From Pseudophaeobacter leonis (lineage in GTDB: Bacteria; Pseudomonadota; Alphaproteobacteria; Rhodobacterales; Rhodobacteraceae), in NCBI RefSeq assembly GCF_002087335.1, contig NZ_MWVJ01000049.1:1-42072 (forward strand): DNA of 42,072 nucleotides, given 5' to 3'. Positions within the stretch are counted from its first letter, which is position 1; each line of letters begins with the position of its first letter. The translations under genes and the position numbers were made by a program. This document shows, in pieces, positions 1-16,222 of the stretch. The notes beneath the pieces are model-generated. The model was not told the DNA's origin. It did not search any database and saw only the letters and a list, made by a program, of their open reading frames with translations.

Positions 1-29
1 TTATTACGTTCAAACTTTTCCTTAGCCAT
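1..29 (-). CDS. tuf: Elongation factor Tu, N-terminal 9 codons only
   Basis: Only the first nine codons lie in the window, reading MAKEKFERN, the standard start of bacterial EF-Tu. The rest runs off the left edge. A strong ribosome-binding site (AGGAGG) lies about 7 bases before the ATG. The gene follows fusA by 62 bases, the classic end of the str operon (rpsL-rpsG-fusA-tuf). EF-Tu is the GTPase that delivers aminoacyl-tRNA to the ribosome. The assignment rests on the nine residues plus the gene order. Confidence 0.9.
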
Positions 30-52
30 GATGGCCTCCTTTTATCTGTACA

Positions 53-75
53 GGGTGCGCGGCGACCGCACACCC
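53..75 (-). promoter_or_regulatory. Intercistronic hairpin between fusA and tuf
   Basis: On the transcribed (minus) strand GGGTGTGCGG and CCGCGCACCC form a 10-base-pair stem, one pair being U-G, around a TCG loop. No T-tract follows, so it is not a canonical terminator. It may be an RNA-processing or stability element that separates tuf translation from fusA. The structure is seen; the role is inferred. Confidence 0.5.
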
Positions 76-91
76 TACAATTCTTGATCGC

Positions 92-2209
92 TTACGCGAA
101 TTTCGCCTGGATCTCATCCGAGATAGCCTGCGGAACGGGATCATAATGGTCGAACTGCATCGAGAAGTTTGCACGACCCGAGGACATCGAACGCAGCGTG
201 TTGATGTAGCCGAACATGTTCGCCAGCGGCACCATTGCGTCGATTGCAATGGCGTTGCCGCGGTTTTCCTGACCAGTCACCTGGCCACGACGCGAAGTCA
301 AATCGCCAATGATGCCACCGGTGTAGTCTTCCGGCGTAATCACTTCGACCTTCATGATCGGTTCCAGCATCTTGGCGCCAGCTTTGCGCATGCCTTCACG
401 CATGCCCATACGGGCGGCGATTCCAAAGGCCAGAACACTGGAGTCAACATCGTGGAACTTACCGTCGATCAGGGCAACCTTGAAGTCGATCACGGGGAAG
501 CCAGCCAGAGGGCCGCTGTCCATAACCGATTTGATGCCTTTTTCAACGCCTGGGATGTATTCCTTGGGAACAGCACCACCAACGATCCGGGATTCAAACG
601 AGAACCCTTCGCCTGGCTCTGTTGGCGTGATGATCAGTTTCACCTCGGCAAACTGGCCCGAACCACCCGACTGTTTCTTGTGGGTGTAGGAGTGCTCGAC
701 CTCGTGACCAATGGTCTCGCGGTAAGCAACCTGAGGCGCACCAATGTTGGCTTCAACCTTGAATTCACGCTTGAGACGGTCAACCAGGATGTCCAGGTGA
801 AGTTCGCCCATGCCCTTCATGATGGTCTGACCGGATTCGAGGTCAGTTTCCACGCGGAAGGATGGATCTTCAGCAGCCAGACGACCCAGACCCTGAGACA
901 TTTTCTCCTGGTCCGCTTTGGTCTTGGGCTCAACCGCGATCTCGATAACCGGATCGGGGAAGGTCATGGTTTCCAGAACCACCGGATCGTTGACGGCGCA
1001 GAGCGTGTCACCTGTGGTGGTGTCTTTCAGACCAGCCAGCGCGATAATGTCGCCCGCAAACGCTTCCGTGATCTCTTCACGGTCGTTCGAGTGCATCATC
1101 ATCATCCGGCCAACACGCTCTTTACGACCTTTGGTCGAGTTCAGCAGTGTTTCGCCTTTGGCCAAGGTACCCGAGTAGATCCGCGTAAAGGTCAGCGAAC
1201 CAACAAAGGGGTCGTTCATGATTTTGAACGCCAGCGCAGAGAAGGCCATTTCATCATCCGCACGACGCGGGATGTCACGGGTTTCTGTCTCGTCACCGGG
1301 TTTGAAGCCCATGTAATCAACAACGTCCAGCGGGCTGGGCAGATAGTCGATTACAGCGTTGAGCAGAGGCTGAACGCCTTTGTTCTTGAACGCAGAACCA
1401 CACAGAACCGGGATGAATTTGATCGCGAGGGTGCCTTCACGGATCAGGCGGCGCAGGGTCACTTCGTCAGGCTCTTCGCCTTCCAGATAAGCTTCCATTG
1501 CGTCGTCGTCCATTTTGACGGCAACTTCGATCATATTCGCACGCCATTCGTCAGCCAGGTCTTTCAACTCGGCACGAATTTCGCGCTTTTCCCAGCTTGC
1601 GCCGAGATCTTCACCGGCCCAGACCCATTCTTTCATGGTGACCAGGTCGATCATGCCTTCCAGCTCGGTCTCTGCGCCAATCGGAATTTGGATTGGGCAA
1701 GGGATCGCACCGGTACGGTCTTTGATCATCTTAACGCAGTTGAAGAAGTCCGCGCCGATTTTGTCCATCTTGTTGACGAACACAATCCGTGGAACCTTGT
1801 AGCGGTCAGCCTGACGCCACACGGTTTCTGTCTGCGGCTCAACACCAGCGTTGGCGTCAAGAAAAGCAGCGGCACCATCAAGAACCGCCAGCGAACGTTC
1901 AACTTCAATGGTGAAGTCAACGTGGCCGGGGGTGTCGATGATGTTCATCCGGTGCTTGGGCGTATCAGCAGTTTCGCCATCTTCGGTGCGTTCCCAAAAC
2001 GTGGTGGTCGCCGCCGAGGTGATGGTGATGCCGCGTTCCTGCTCCTGCTCCATCCAGTCCATGGTGGCCGCACCGTCGTGCACCTCACCAATGTTGTGGG
2101 ATTTGCCGGTGTAGTACAGGATCCGCTCGGAACAGGTGGTTTTACCTGCATCGATGTGCGCCATGATACCGAAGTTACGGTAATGGTTGAGAGTATACTC
2201 GCGTGCCAT
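92..2209 (-). CDS. fusA: Elongation factor G
   Basis: This 705-residue translational GTPase moves tRNA and mRNA through the ribosome and, with RRF, helps recycle ribosomes. The G1 P-loop AHIDAGKTT is near residues 17-25. DTPGH (G3) and NKMD (G4) follow, and then the EF-G domains II-V to the usual length. A GAGGAC ribosome-binding site precedes the ATG. It lies 21 bases after rpsG and before tuf, in normal str-operon order. The frame is open throughout, unlike many genes in this window. Transcription is probably driven from the promoter upstream of rpsL. Confidence 0.98.
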   Translation of the reverse strand: MAREYTLNHYRNFGIMAHIDAGKTTCSERILYYTGKSHNIGEVHDGAATMDWMEQEQERGITITSAATTTFWERTEDGETADTPKHRMNIIDTPGHVDFTIEVERSLAVLDGAAAFLDANAGVEPQTETVWRQADRYKVPRIVFVNKMDKIGADFFNCVKMIKDRTGAIPCPIQIPIGAETELEGMIDLVTMKEWVWAGEDLGASWEKREIRAELKDLADEWRANMIEVAVKMDDDAMEAYLEGEEPDEVTLRRLIREGTLAIKFIPVLCGSAFKNKGVQPLLNAVIDYLPSPLDVVDYMGFKPGDETETRDIPRRADDEMAFSALAFKIMNDPFVGSLTFTRIYSGTLAKGETLLNSTKGRKERVGRMMMMHSNDREEITEAFAGDIIALAGLKDTTTGDTLCAVNDPVVLETMTFPDPVIEIAVEPKTKADQEKMSQGLGRLAAEDPSFRVETDLESGQTIMKGMGELHLDILVDRLKREFKVEANIGAPQVAYRETIGHEVEHSYTHKKQSGGSGQFAEVKLIITPTEPGEGFSFESRIVGGAVPKEYIPGVEKGIKSVMDSGPLAGFPVIDFKVALIDGKFHDVDSSVLAFGIAARMGMREGMRKAGAKMLEPIMKVEVITPEDYTGGIIGDLTSRRGQVTGQENRGNAIAIDAMVPLANMFGYINTLRSMSSGRANFSMQFDHYDPVPQAISDEIQAKFA

Positions 2210-2230
2210 TGGTCTAATGTCCTCTGGAAA

Positions 2231-2716
<486 letters not shown>

Positions 2717-3088
2717 TTATTTAGGACGCTTCGCGCCGTACTTCGAACGACGTTGTTTACGGTCTTTGACGCCTTGGGTATCCAACACACCACGCAGGAT
2801 GTGGTAACGGACACCCGGAAGGTCTTTTACACGACCGCCGCGGATCAGAACCACGGAGTGTTCCTGAAGGTTGTGGCTTTCACCCGGGATGTAAGAGATC
2901 ACTTCGAAACCGTTGGTCAGGCGAACCTTCGCAACTTTCCGCATCGCGGAGTTCGGCTTCTTAGGTGTGGTGGTATAAACACGTGTGCACACGCCGCGTT
3001 TCTGTGGGCACTGCTCCAGGTGCATGGACTTGGAGCGCTTTACTTTTGGCTGACGCGGCTTGCGGATCAGCTGTTGGATCGTTGGCAT
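2717..3088 (-). CDS. rpsL: 30S ribosomal protein S12
   Basis: A 123-residue S12 starting [14 protein letters not shown] chose the ATG at 3088 because the family begins there and a GGGGA ribosome-binding site lies about 10 bases upstream; the longer reading adds eight residues foreign to S12. S12 sits at the decoding centre. The loop [12 protein letters not shown] (Lys43/44) and the [13 protein letters not shown] segment carry the residues usually altered in streptomycin resistance, and all look wild type. It is the first gene of the str operon. Confidence 0.98.
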   Translation of the reverse strand: MPTIQQLIRKPRQPKVKRSKSMHLEQCPQKRGVCTRVYTTTPKKPNSAMRKVAKVRLTNGFEVISYIPGESHNLQEHSVVLIRGGRVKDLPGVRYHILRGVLDTQGVKDRKQRRSKYGAKRPK

Positions 3089-3318
3089 TCCGGTTTTTTC
3101 CCCGTTTCGCAACTTTGTTCATGTACGCTCATCGAGCATACGGCTAGGTCTTCACACACTCGCGCGTCCGCAAGCGTAAAAACCGCAATTGCTCCCATTC
3201 CGAGGTGAACAACGCGGTGATTTTACAGAGGGTTCAGGTGAAAAAAGTTCCTGAACCTGGACGCATAACAGTATTGATATCGGCTTTAGAGGCGACCCTC
3301 TGTTGCCGGATAACCGCG

Positions 3319-3347
3319 CGTATATGGGGAGTCGCAACCATTGTCAA
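3319..3347 (-). promoter_or_regulatory. Sigma-70 promoter of the str operon
   Basis: On the minus strand a consensus -35 box TTGACA (3347-3342) and a TATACG -10 box (3324-3319) are separated by exactly 17 bases. They lie about 230 bases upstream of the rpsL start. The expected start of transcription is near 3312, leaving a leader of about 220 nt. This is the best promoter match seen in the window. The rest of 3089-3579 shows no gene I can support. Confidence 0.7.
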
Positions 3348-3579
3348 CAACAGCCCCAAGCTTCTGGGAAGAGGCCCGCCTCACCCGCCAAAGTCCAGAC
3401 CTTCCGGACCGGATCCATTGTTATAGCAGCCGCCCCTCGTTGCAAAGCTGAGGCACATTCGCCGCCTGCTGCGATGCCGCCCGGGCGGTGTGCGACTTGC
3501 AGCCTGCGTGAGCTCCATGCATAGTTGCGCGACAGGCCAGGTCGCTCTCTCTTGGCGCACAGATTTCAGGATATCCCAC

Positions 3580-4388
3580 ATGCAGGTCATTGGTCTTTGT
3601 CGATTTTCTTATCCTGCCATCGGCGGCTTTCAGGTCGAGCACGACTCGTTAGAAGACCGCATTGCCTTTTTATACGGTGAGGCCCGGCTCGAAGAGCGGT
3701 TTCGCCTGATGGAAACCATCGCCCTGCCCTGCCTGCGCGAACAGACAGATCAGGATTTTGAACTGATCATTGTGATAGGCGACAGCCTGCCCGCACATCA
3801 TGTTGCGCGGCTGCGCGACCTTTGCGCCGATATTGAGCAAATCAGGATCCATGTCGAGCCGCCGCGCAAACAACGCGAAGTCATGAAGGAAATCCTGAAT
3901 GCGGCGCGGCGCGACCCCAAGGCGCCCTGCCTGCAGTTCCGCCACGATGACGACGATGCCGTCTCGGTGGATTTCGTCGAGCGGCTGCGCCAGACCATTG
4001 ACGACTGCCAAGGACTGCTGCGCAACAACAGGACCATGGCGGTAGATTTCAATCGCGGCTATGTCGCAGAACTGGGCCCCGAGGGCATCGCCGCCACCGA
4101 GATCCACCGCCCCTATTATGTGCCTCTCTGGGGATGTATGTGCAGGGTAACTGCCCGCTCACCATCATGAACTTTGCCCATGAGAAAATCCTGCGCTTCA
4201 TGCCAACGGTCACGATCAGCGATGCGCCGATGTTTGTGCGTAGCCACAACGGCTATAACGATTCACGGCAGAAAAAGGTGAAACCGGTGCCTGTTCTGCC
4301 GCTTGAGCCGGAACAGATTGCGGATTTCGACGCCCGCTTTGCCCTGCGCCAGGATCAGGTTCGTCGCGTCTTTGCGCCTGCGCCCTAG
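3580..4388 (+). CDS. Putative rhamnosyltransferase-family glycosyltransferase (one apparent deletion)
   Basis: Begins MQVIGLCRFSYPAIGGF at an ATG 9 bases after AGGA. It carries the acidic motif FRHDDDDAVSVDFV, the likely nucleotide-sugar/metal site of the family annotated as putative rhamnosyl transferase. The frame breaks at the GGGG run at 4130-4133; adding one base restores RPYYVPLWG followed by MYVQGNCPLTIMNFAHEK and gives 269 residues. It is a paralogue of the minus-strand gene at 5298-6105 (also DDDD, also about 268 residues). It is convergent with the exporter gene. The probable role is adding a sugar to a surface polysaccharide; substrate unknown. Confidence 0.75.
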
Positions 4389-4429
4389 CGCGCTCAACCA
4401 GGTGATCCAAACCGATCTGGAGGCTGGGA

Positions 4430-5295
4430 TCAGCCGCGGGCCAGACGGCGCTCGCGGAAAAGCGTGAACAACCCGGCCGCGACCACCAAAGCGCCCCCCA
4501 TCAGGGTCAGTGCATCGGGCCAGTCGCCAAAAACCGCCCAGCCAAGCACCAGAGCCCAGAGCAGCCCTGTGTAGCGAAACGGCGAGACCACCGCGATGTC
4601 GCCAACCCGCATGGTCATCACCGAACACAGATAGCCGCCAAGGATAAAACAGGCCGCCCCAGCAAGCATAGTCACCTCACGTGCCCCGACCGGTTGCCAG
4701 TCCTGCCAAAAGCTATAGAGACTGCCAAAGGTCAAAACCGAAAGCGACGCCATCAGGGTGACGGTTAGGGACGGTACATTTGGCGACATCCGCCGCGTCA
4801 CCAGATCGCGCAGCGTAACACAGGCGACCGCGCCAAGCGCATAGAGCGAGGCCGCGTCAAACCCGGCCGGCCCCGGCCGCACGATCAGCAACATTCCACA
4901 AAACCCCGCCAGAATTGCCATCATCCGCCGCCAGCCCACCTGCTCGTTAAACAACAGGGCCGCGCCAAGGGTGACGGTCAGTGGCAGCATCTGCAAAACC
5001 GCCGTTATATGGCGATAGGCATGCGCATCAGCGCGGTCAGGAAAAAGAAGGTCGCCCCTGCCTCGGCAGCGCAGCGCAGCGCCACCAGCCCCCAGTCCCT
5101 GCGCGAGAGTTTAAGGCGCAGGCTGCCCTGATACCGCGCCAGGGCAAAGATCAACAGACTGGCCATAACACCGCGCAGAACCAGAATTTGCGACAGCGGC
5201 AAGGCGCCTCCGACCGCTTTGACCAGCGTGTCATTGCAAGTAAAGGCCGCCATGGCCCCCATCATCAAAAAAGCGCCGGTCTGGTTCGGGCTCAT
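4430..5295 (-). CDS. EamA/DMT-family transporter, 10-helix type (one apparent deletion)
   Basis: Begins MSPNQTGAFLMMGAMAAFTC and, once a base is added near 5005-5010, runs to 288 residues, the typical EamA length. Ten hydrophobic segments are expected in two repeats. Motifs such as TLVKAVGG, LRGVMASLLIFALARY and, in the second half, GYLCSVMTMRVGDIAVVSPFRYTGLLWALVLGW fit the drug/metabolite transporter superfamily. The start lies 2 bases after the upstream glycosyltransferase stop, so the two are probably co-transcribed. Substrate unknown; these proteins usually export metabolites or amino acids. The break (reading MRMPIAI then stop) is read as a sequence error. Confidence 0.8.
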
Positions 5296-5297
5296 GC

Positions 5298-6105
5298 TCA
5301 GATCGCTTTCAAACGGGCGAGGCTCAGGCCAAAATGGGTCTGCAGGCTGGCGTCTATCTCATCCGGCTCCATCCGCCGCGAGATCCCGGTCTGGGCCGGT
5401 TCTGACTTATTATCGCTGTGAATGGTGCGGATATAGGCAGGCACCTGCATGTCGGAATAGAGATTGTAGTGGCGCGCCAGTTTGCGGTGGTTGAACCTGT
5501 AGGGGTTGGCCCTGCTGGCAGCTGGTGCGACCAGCGCCGTTCCAGCCGAAAGCGGCGCCTGCTCAATGGCATTCAAAAACCTCGGGGCCTTCGGAGGTAG
5601 CCCGCAAATAAAAGCCGCGATTATGGGCAATCACAAACGCGTTCTCTGGCCCCTGCAGTGGCAAAAGCCCCGCCGCCAGCGCCTTGGTACGGCGGACAAA
5701 GTCCAGGTCGACCGCGTCATCATCGTCGAGACGAAACAGGATCCGGTGGCTCTCGCCCTCCTGCGGCACGGATTCATAGCCCTGGCGCAGCAAACGGTAG
5801 TGATTGCGGGTGCCAACCGGTCGGCAATGCAGGTTTGGATAGGGTGCCAAAAGATCCCGCAGCCGGGTGAGATAGGCTTTCGGCATCGAGGTCGCGGTCA
5901 GAACCACCAGATCAAAGGCCTCATCGCTTTGCTGCAGCAGCGACGGCAGGCACAATTGCTCAAAGACGCTGAAACGCAGCTCCATCCGGTCAGGGGAAAA
6001 CAGATGCTTTGCCGTTTCTTCCAGGCTCGAAAAACGCTCTGAGTAATAGGTTGGTGTCAGAACGGAAAAGCGTACCAGACCCACCATTTTCAACCGCTGC
6101 GCCAT
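5298..6105 (-). CDS. Putative rhamnosyltransferase-family glycosyltransferase (one apparent insertion)
   Basis: Starts MAQRLKMVGLVRFSVLTPTY (a second ATG one codon upstream at 6108 is also possible). It shows the same architecture as the plus-strand paralogue at 3580: an ELRFSVFEQLCLPSLLQQSD segment, FRLDDDDAVDLDFVRR, then a NHRKLARHYNLYSDMQVPAY region and a PAYIRTIHSDN ending. The reading frame breaks at an A5/T5 run (5575-5579). Removing one base gives 268 residues. It is followed almost immediately by the EamA transporter. The family is recognised; donor and acceptor are not visible from sequence. Confidence 0.75.
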
Positions 6106-6247
6106 CAAAACTCCTGTTGAAATATTCGACCAAAAGGCGTGAGAGCCCCGGATGGAAATGCCACCCCTGCCCTCCAGTTAGACTAATGGCGTCGCCGACA
6201 CAAATCTTGTGCACAAACGCCCTGTCACTTGTGCCCAGACGCCCAGC

Positions 6248-6284
6248 CAAAAGAAAACCCCCACACCAATGGTGCAGGGGTTTG
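6248..6284 (-). terminator. Rho-independent terminator after rpoC
   Basis: On the minus strand AAACCCCTGCACC and GGTGTGGGGGTTT form a 13-base arm pair with two mismatches, followed by TTTTCTTTT. It lies about 30 bases past the rpoC stop, so it very likely ends the long ribosomal-protein/polymerase transcript and insulates the glycosyltransferase genes downstream. Confidence 0.8.
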
Positions 6285-6314
6285 CAATCTTGTCATGTCA
6301 GAGCGGGTCTGAAA

Positions 6315-9300
6315 TCAATCGCGGCTTTCTGGTGTGTCCACCAGATTGTCAAAAGTATCACTCGCAAGATCGCTTTCGGCAACCGGAGCAGCCAGGGCTG
6401 CAGCCGCTTCGGCTTCAATGCGGCGCGCTTCGAGCACCACGTTGTCGCGACCCTGAGCAATCGAGCGCACACGCTGCGTCGCACCACCGGTCCCGGCTGG
6501 GATCAGACGGCCAACGATGACGTTTTCTTTCAAACCAACCAGCTTGTCCCGTTTGCCCTGAACAGATGCTTCGGTCAGAACCCGTGTGGTCTCCTGGAAG
6601 GAGGCCGCCGAGATAAACGAACGGGTCTGCAGCGACGCCTTGGTGATCCCAAGCAGGATCGGCGCGCCTTTTGCCGGACGTTTGCTGCGCGACAGGGCCT
6701 TTTCATTGGCTGCAATGAACTCTGCCTTGTCCACATGTTCGCCTTTGAGCAGCGTGGTTTCACCCGAGTCCGAGATCTCCCACTTCTGCAGCATCTGACG
6801 CACGATGACTTCGATGTGCTTATCGTTGATCTTCACACCCTGCAGGCGGTAAACGTCCTGCACTTCGTCGATCATGTAGTTGGCCAGAGCCTCTACACCC
6901 ATGATGCCAAGGATGTCATGCGGCGCCGGGTTGCCGTCCATGATGTAGTCACCCTTTTGGACGAAGTCACCTTCCTGAACAGGAATGTGCTTGCCCTTGG
7001 GCACCATGTATTCGACGGCGTCGCGGGACTCATCCGCAGGATCAATAGAGATCCGGCGCTTGTTTTTGTAGTCGCGGCCAAAGCGCACGTAACCATCCAG
7101 CTCGGCGATGATGGCGTGGTCCTTGGGACGACGGGCTTCAAACAGTTCCGCAACCCGTGGCAGACCACCGGTAATGTCCTTGGTCTTGGCGCCTTCACGC
7201 GGGATACGCGCAACAACGTCACCGGCCTGAACCGCGTCACCATCCTCAACGGACATGACCGCGTCCACGGACATTGGATAGGTTACCGGGTTGCCATTAT
7301 CGAGGCGCATCGGTTCGCCATCGGTGCCAACCAGAATGATCTCAGGCTTGAGTTCGCTGCCTTTGGGGGCGGCGCGCCAGTCGATCACGATTTTCTGGGT
7401 CATGCCGGTTGCTTCATCGGTCTCGTCGCGCACGGCGATACCTGAAACAAGGTCGACATATTTGGCTGTACCGGACTTCTCGGCGATGATCGGCAGCGTG
7501 TAGGGATCCCATTCAAGCAGCTTGTCGCCGCGGCCGATCTGCTGGCCCGCTTTGACAATCAGTTTCGAGCCGTAGCTCAGCTTGTGGCTGGCACGCTCTT
7601 CACCGTGTTCGTCCTGGATGATCATCTTCATGTTACGACCAACAATCAGAACATCTCCATCGGAGTTTTTCAGAGTGTTTTCGTTTTCAAAGACGATCTT
7701 GCCCTCGTGGCTGGCTTCCTGGAAGGACTGCTGACCACCCTGTGCAACGCCGCCAATGTGGAAGGTCCGCATTGTCAGCTGTGTACCGGGTTCACCAATC
7801 GACTGCGCGGCAATAATGCCGACAGCTTCACCGGTGTTGACCATGGTGCCGCGTGCAAGGTCACGACCATAGCACATGGCGCAGACGCCTTCTTCGGCTT
7901 CACAGGTCAGAGGCGACCGGATCCGCATGGTCTGAACGCCAGCTTCCTCGATGGTGTCTGCCAGACGTTCATCGATCAGCTGACCAGAGGCGGCCAGGAT
8001 CTCGTCAGAGCCGGGGCGTTTGATATCTTCGGCCGTCACACGACCCAGGATACGCTCGCCAAGGCTCGCCACGACTTCACCGTCATTGACCGCGGCCTGC
8101 GCCGTGATCGAATTTTCGGTGCCGCAGTCACGGTCCCGCACGATGCAGTCCTGTGCAACATCCACCAGACGACGGGTCAGATAACCCGAGTTCGCCGTTT
8201 TCAGAGCCGTATCCGACAGACCTTTACGGGCGCCGTGGGTGGAGTTGAAGTACTCCAGAACCGACAGGCCTTCCTTAAAGTTCGAGATGATCGGTGTCTC
8301 GATGATGTCGCCGTTTGGTTTCGCCATCAGACCGCGCATACCGCCCAGCTGTTTCATCTGCGTAACCGAACCACGGGCACCGGAGTGCGCCATCATGTAG
8401 ACCGAGTTCGGTTCCGCCTCAGAGCCATCTTCATGGCGTTTGGAGGTCGAAATCGTGGTCATCATGGCATCGGTGACGCGGTCGTTACATTTGGACCAGG
8501 CATCGACAACTTTGTTGTACTTTTCGCCCTGAGTAATCAGGCCGTCCATGTACTGCTGTTCAAAGTCCTTCACCAGGCTGCGGGTCTCGTTGACGATGGG
8601 CCATTTGGTTTCAGGAACAACCATGTCGTCCTTGCCAAAGGAAATCCCCGCCTTAAAGGCTTCGCGGAAACCCATGGTCATGATCTGGTCACAGAAGATA
8701 ACCGACTCTTTCTGACCGCAGTAGCGGTAGACCGTATCGATGACCTGCTGCACTTCTTTCTTACGCAGAAGACGGTTGACCAGCTCAAACGGTGCCTTGG
8801 CGTTTTTCGGCAGCAACGATCCCAGCAAAACCCGGCCCGGCGTGGTTTCAAACCGCTGCAGGACTTCGTTGCCTTCGTCGTCGATCTGCGGAACCCGAGC
8901 CGTCACGCGAGAGTGCAGGTGAACTTCCCCCGCGTCCAGCGCGTGCTGGACTTCCTCAATAGTGCCAAAGACCTTGCCTTCGCCGATCATGCCTTCGCGG
9001 TCCAGGGTCACATAGTAGAGACCCAGGATCATATCCTGCGACGGAACAATGATCGGTGCACCGTTTGCAGGCGACAGAACGTTGTTGGTCGACATCATCA
9101 GAACACGTGCTTCCAGCTGGGCCTCAAGGCTCAGTGGCACGTGAACAGCCATCTGGTCACCGTCAAAGTCAGCGTTGAAGGCCGAGCAGACCAGCGGGTG
9201 CAGCTGGATAGCCTTGCCTTCGATCAGCGTGGGTTCAAACGCCTGGATCCCCAAACGGTGCAGCGTTGGCGCCCGGTTCAGCATCACAGGGTGTTCGCGG

Positions 9301-10556
9301 ATGACTTCGTCCAGAATATCCCAGACTTCGGGACGCGCTTTTTCCACCAGCTTCTTCGCCTGCTTCACGGTAGAGGACAGACCTTTGGCCTCAAGACGCG
9401 AGTAGATGAAGGGTTTGAACAGTTCCAAGGCCATCTTTTTGGGCAAGCCACACTGATGCAGCTTCAGCTCGGGACCGGTCACAATGACCGAACGACCGGA
9501 GAAGTCGACGCGTTTCCCCAAAAGGTTCTGACGGAAACGACCCTGCTTACCCTTCAGCATGTCGCTGAGCGATTTCAGCGGACGCTTGTTGGCACCGGTG
9601 ATGACGCGGCCACGACGGCCGTTGTCAAACAGCGCATCCACAGATTCCTGCAGCATCCGCTTTTCGTTGCGCACGATGATATCAGGCGCGCGAAGTTCAA
9701 TCAGACGCTTCAGACGGTTGTTCCGGTTGATCACCCGACGATACAGATCGTTGAGGTCAGAGGTCGCGAAACGGCCGCCATCCAGCGGCACCAGCGGGCG
9801 CAGCTCTGGTGGGATAACCGGGATCACGGTCATGATCATCCACTCTGGACGGTTGCCGGATTCCAGGAAGGATTCCACAACTTTCAGACGTTTGATGATC
9901 TTCTTGGGCTTCAGCTCACCGGTGGCCTCGGCCAGCTCGGCGCGCAGGTGCTCTGCCTCGGAATCCAAATCAATTGCCGCCAGCATTTCGCGGATCGCCT
10001 CAGCACCGATATTGGCGGTGAACGCGTCCATGCCAAAGGCATCCTGGGCGTCCATGTACTCTTCTTCGGTCATCATCTGGCCGTAGGTCAGGTCGGTCAG
10101 ACCAGGCTCGATAACAACGTAGTTTTCAAAGTACAGAACCCGCTCAAGATCACGCAGGGTCATGTCCAGCATGAGACCAATGCGAGATGGCAGCGATTTC
10201 AGGAACCAGATATGCGCAACGGGCGCGGCCAGTTCGATATGGCCCATGCGCTCACGGCGCACTTTTTGCAGGGTAACTTCAACACCACATTTCTCGCAGA
10301 CAACGCCGCGATACTTCATGCGTTTATATTTACCGCACAGGCATTCGTAATCTTTGATCGGGCCAAAGATACGGGCACAGAACAGACCATCGCGCTCAGG
10401 CTTGAAGGTCCGGTAGTTGATGGTTTCTGGCTTTTTGATTTCGCCATAAGACCACGACAGGATCCGTTCCGGCGAGGCCAGCGACACTTTGATTTCATCA
10501 AAGGTCTTGGTTGGCGTCAGCGGGTTGAACGGGTTGTTGGTGATTTCCTGGTTCAT
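6315..10556 (-). CDS. rpoC: RNA polymerase subunit beta-prime
   Basis: An uninterrupted 1413-residue subunit, normal for alphaproteobacteria. It begins [15 protein letters not shown]. The N-terminal zinc finger [20 protein letters not shown], the catalytic NADFDGDQM loop whose three Asp bind the active-site magnesium, and the second zinc cluster [13 protein letters not shown] are all visible. It follows rpoB by 53 bases and is closed by a strong terminator. That this 4.2-kb gene is free of indels while rpoB has four shows the errors are not evenly spread. Confidence 0.99.
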   Translation of the reverse strand: MNQEITNNPFNPLTPTKTFDEIKVSLASPERILSWSYGEIKKPETINYRTFKPERDGLFCARIFGPIKDYECLCGKYKRMKYRGVVCEKCGVEVTLQKVRRERMGHIELAAPVAHIWFLKSLPSRIGLMLDMTLRDLERVLYFENYVVIEPGLTDLTYGQMMTEEEYMDAQDAFGMDAFTANIGAEAIREMLAAIDLDSEAEHLRAELAEATGELKPKKIIKRLKVVESFLESGNRPEWMIMTVIPVIPPELRPLVPLDGGRFATSDLNDLYRRVINRNNRLKRLIELRAPDIIVRNEKRMLQESVDALFDNGRRGRVITGANKRPLKSLSDMLKGKQGRFRQNLLGKRVDFSGRSVIVTGPELKLHQCGLPKKMALELFKPFIYSRLEAKGLSSTVKQAKKLVEKARPEVWDILDEVIREHPVMLNRAPTLHRLGIQAFEPTLIEGKAIQLHPLVCSAFNADFDGDQMAVHVPLSLEAQLEARVLMMSTNNVLSPANGAPIIVPSQDMILGLYYVTLDREGMIGEGKVFGTIEEVQHALDAGEVHLHSRVTARVPQIDDEGNEVLQRFETTPGRVLLGSLLPKNAKAPFELVNRLLRKKEVQQVIDTVYRYCGQKESVIFCDQIMTMGFREAFKAGISFGKDDMVVPETKWPIVNETRSLVKDFEQQYMDGLITQGEKYNKVVDAWSKCNDRVTDAMMTTISTSKRHEDGSEAEPNSVYMMAHSGARGSVTQMKQLGGMRGLMAKPNGDIIETPIISNFKEGLSVLEYFNSTHGARKGLSDTALKTANSGYLTRRLVDVAQDCIVRDRDCGTENSITAQAAVNDGEVVASLGERILGRVTAEDIKRPGSDEILAASGQLIDERLADTIEEAGVQTMRIRSPLTCEAEEGVCAMCYGRDLARGTMVNTGEAVGIIAAQSIGEPGTQLTMRTFHIGGVAQGGQQSFQEASHEGKIVFENENTLKNSDGDVLIVGRNMKMIIQDEHGEERASHKLSYGSKLIVKAGQQIGRGDKLLEWDPYTLPIIAEKSGTAKYVDLVSGIAVRDETDEATGMTQKIVIDWRAAPKGSELKPEIILVGTDGEPMRLDNGNPVTYPMSVDAVMSVEDGDAVQAGDVVARIPREGAKTKDITGGLPRVAELFEARRPKDHAIIAELDGYVRFGRDYKNKRRISIDPADESRDAVEYMVPKGKHIPVQEGDFVQKGDYIMDGNPAPHDILGIMGVEALANYMIDEVQDVYRLQGVKINDKHIEVIVRQMLQKWEISDSGETTLLKGEHVDKAEFIAANEKALSRSKRPAKGAPILLGITKASLQTRSFISAASFQETTRVLTEASVQGKRDKLVGLKENVIVGRLIPAGTGGATQRVRSIAQGRDNVVLEARRIEAEAAAALAAPVAESDLASDTFDNLVDTPESRD

Positions 10557-10609
10557 TTTGATACCTCAAATTTCGCGGAAAAGGGGGAAGGAAGAAGGGG
10601 CACGCGCCC

Positions 10610-14744
<4,135 letters not shown>

Positions 14745-14886
14745 GTCAGATGTCACCTTTCGAGTTCTCACCGGTCAAGACTGCTGCCGGGCCACAGCAT
14801 CTTGCCCATACGAGACAGCGTGGTTGGATCTATTCATGGCCACCGTCCCGAATGGCGGCCTCCCGATCCGTTGAACCTCGCCTGAG

Positions 14887-14911
14887 AAAAGACCACTGAA
14901 TAATGGTCCTT
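14887..14911 (-). terminator. Attenuator-like hairpin between rplL and rpoB
   Basis: On the minus strand AAGGACCA and TGGTCTTT pair over 8 positions (one G-T) around TTATTCAG and run into TTTTCTC. It resembles the partial terminator known between rplL and rpoB in other bacteria, which lowers polymerase output relative to ribosomal protein L7/L12. Structure is seen; partial read-through is inferred. Confidence 0.6.
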
Positions 14912-14925
14912 GCTGAGACAGATTC

Positions 14926-14955
14926 GGCTGGACCCGAATTACCTCGGATCCAGCC
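14926..14955 (-). promoter_or_regulatory. Long hairpin in the rplL-rpoB spacer
   Basis: GGCTGGATCCGA and TCGGGTCCAGCC form a 12-base-pair stem (one U-G) on the transcribed strand, just upstream of the attenuator-like hairpin. No T-tract follows. It is in the position where RNase III processing of the rplL-rpoB message occurs in E. coli; that role is only an analogy here. Confidence 0.55.
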
Positions 14956-15010
14956 TGAATTTTGCAAGGAAAGGTCAGGAAACCCCGACCCTTTCCCCAG
15001 AAGAAATGGC

Positions 15011-15382
15011 TTAGGCCACTTCGACTTCGGCGCCAGCTGCTTCCAGCTTGCCTTTGACTTCTTCGGCTTCGTCTTTCGACACGCCTTCTTTGATCTTGCC
15101 ACCAGCTTCAACCAGCTCTTTGGCTTCTTTCAGGCCAAGACCGGTCAGTGCGCGGACTTCTTTGATCACGTTGATCTTGGATGCGCCGGCGTTCTTCAGA
15201 ACGACGTCGAATTCAGTTTTCTCTTCTTCAGCAGCGCCACCGGCGTCGCCGGCTGCCATTTCTACTGCGCCGCCAGCGGCGGGCTCGGTGCCATACTCGT
15301 CTTTTATGATGGTTTTCAGTTCTTGTGCTTCCAGCAGGGTCAGACCCACGATGCTTTCTGCGAGTGCTTTCAGATCAGCCAT
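15011..15382 (-). CDS. rplL: 50S ribosomal protein L7/L12
   Basis: A 123-residue acidic protein. The N-terminal dimerisation part begins [20 protein letters not shown]. An Ala/Gly-rich hinge lies near residues 35-55, and the C-terminal factor-binding domain includes [21 protein letters not shown]. Multiple copies form the stalk that recruits EF-Tu and EF-G. It follows rplJ, whose product L10 anchors it, as usual. Confidence 0.98.
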   Translation of the reverse strand: MADLKALAESIVGLTLLEAQELKTIIKDEYGTEPAAGGAVEMAAGDAGGAAEEEKTEFDVVLKNAGASKINVIKEVRALTGLGLKEAKELVEAGGKIKEGVSKDEAEEVKGKLEAAGAEVEVA

Positions 15383-15463
15383 TGTATCAGCTCTTTCCGT
15401 GTTCAGTGTATGTGTTCTAACGTATGGGTTGAAACCCCACGCCAGTCATTCAGTACCAACCGC

Positions 15464-15982
15464 TTACGCAGCTTCCGCCTTCTCTTCGATGGTCGAAAGG
15501 ATGCTTGCGATATTGCTTGCAGGTGCGCCAATGGCCCCAGCGATGTTGCTTGCAGGTGCGCCAATGCAGCTTGCGATCTGAGCAATAAGCTCGTCGCGCG
15601 AAGGCATTTTCGACACAGCTGTAACACCAGCCCGGTCCAGAAGGTTCTCACCCATTGCGCCGCCAAGAATTTCGAATTTCTTGTTCTCTTTGGCGAAATC
15701 TTCGGCCACTTTGGCAGCTGCCACAGGGTCCTCAGAGTAGGTCAGAACAGTCATCCCCGTCAGCAGGTCAGATATGCTTTCACACGGCTTTCCCTCGAGG
15801 GCGATTTTGGCGAGCCTGTTTTTGGCAACACGCACGGCACTACCAGCTTCGCTTGCGCGTGCTCGTAGGTCCTGCATCTCAGCAACTGTCAGACCGACGT
15901 AGTGGGAAACCACCACGACGCCAGAGCTTTCGAAGATCTGGCCGAGTTCCTCGACCAATTTCTCTTTCTGGGCTCTATCCAC
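15464..15982 (-). CDS. rplJ: 50S ribosomal protein L10, GTG start
   Basis: I place the start at GTG 15982, reading [20 protein letters not shown], because the family begins MDRAQKEK and GGAGAG lies 4-5 bases upstream. This gives 172 residues. L10 anchors the L7/L12 dimers and, in many bacteria, represses translation of its own leader. Near the C-terminus the segment IGAPASNIA occurs twice in tandem (about residues 141-161), with a matching near-duplicate in the DNA; this region forms the L7/L12-binding helix. The downstream gene is rplL. Confidence 0.97.
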   Translation of the reverse strand: MDRAQKEKLVEELGQIFESSGVVVVSHYVGLTVAEMQDLRARASEAGSAVRVAKNRLAKIALEGKPCESISDLLTGMTVLTYSEDPVAAAKVAEDFAKENKKFEILGGAMGENLLDRAGVTAVSKMPSRDELIAQIASCIGAPASNIAGAIGAPASNIASILSTIEEKAEAA

Positions 15983-16222
15983 AGTTCTCTCCAAATTTGG
16001 GGCGTAAACACCCCGGCTCATTGATGTGCCAGACAAGAATTGCCTGGCGTTCAAGTCCGTTTTACAGGGATAGCCAACGTCGCCCGAGCGCATAAAAAAC
16101 TCTCGATCTTTTTTGTCTTTCCCGTCTCAGGAGGGAAATTAAGACCCGATCGACAGGTCACCCACCATCTTGGACGAAATGAAATAAAGCGCACGACGAA
16201 TCGCACGCTTTACCTCTTGGTC

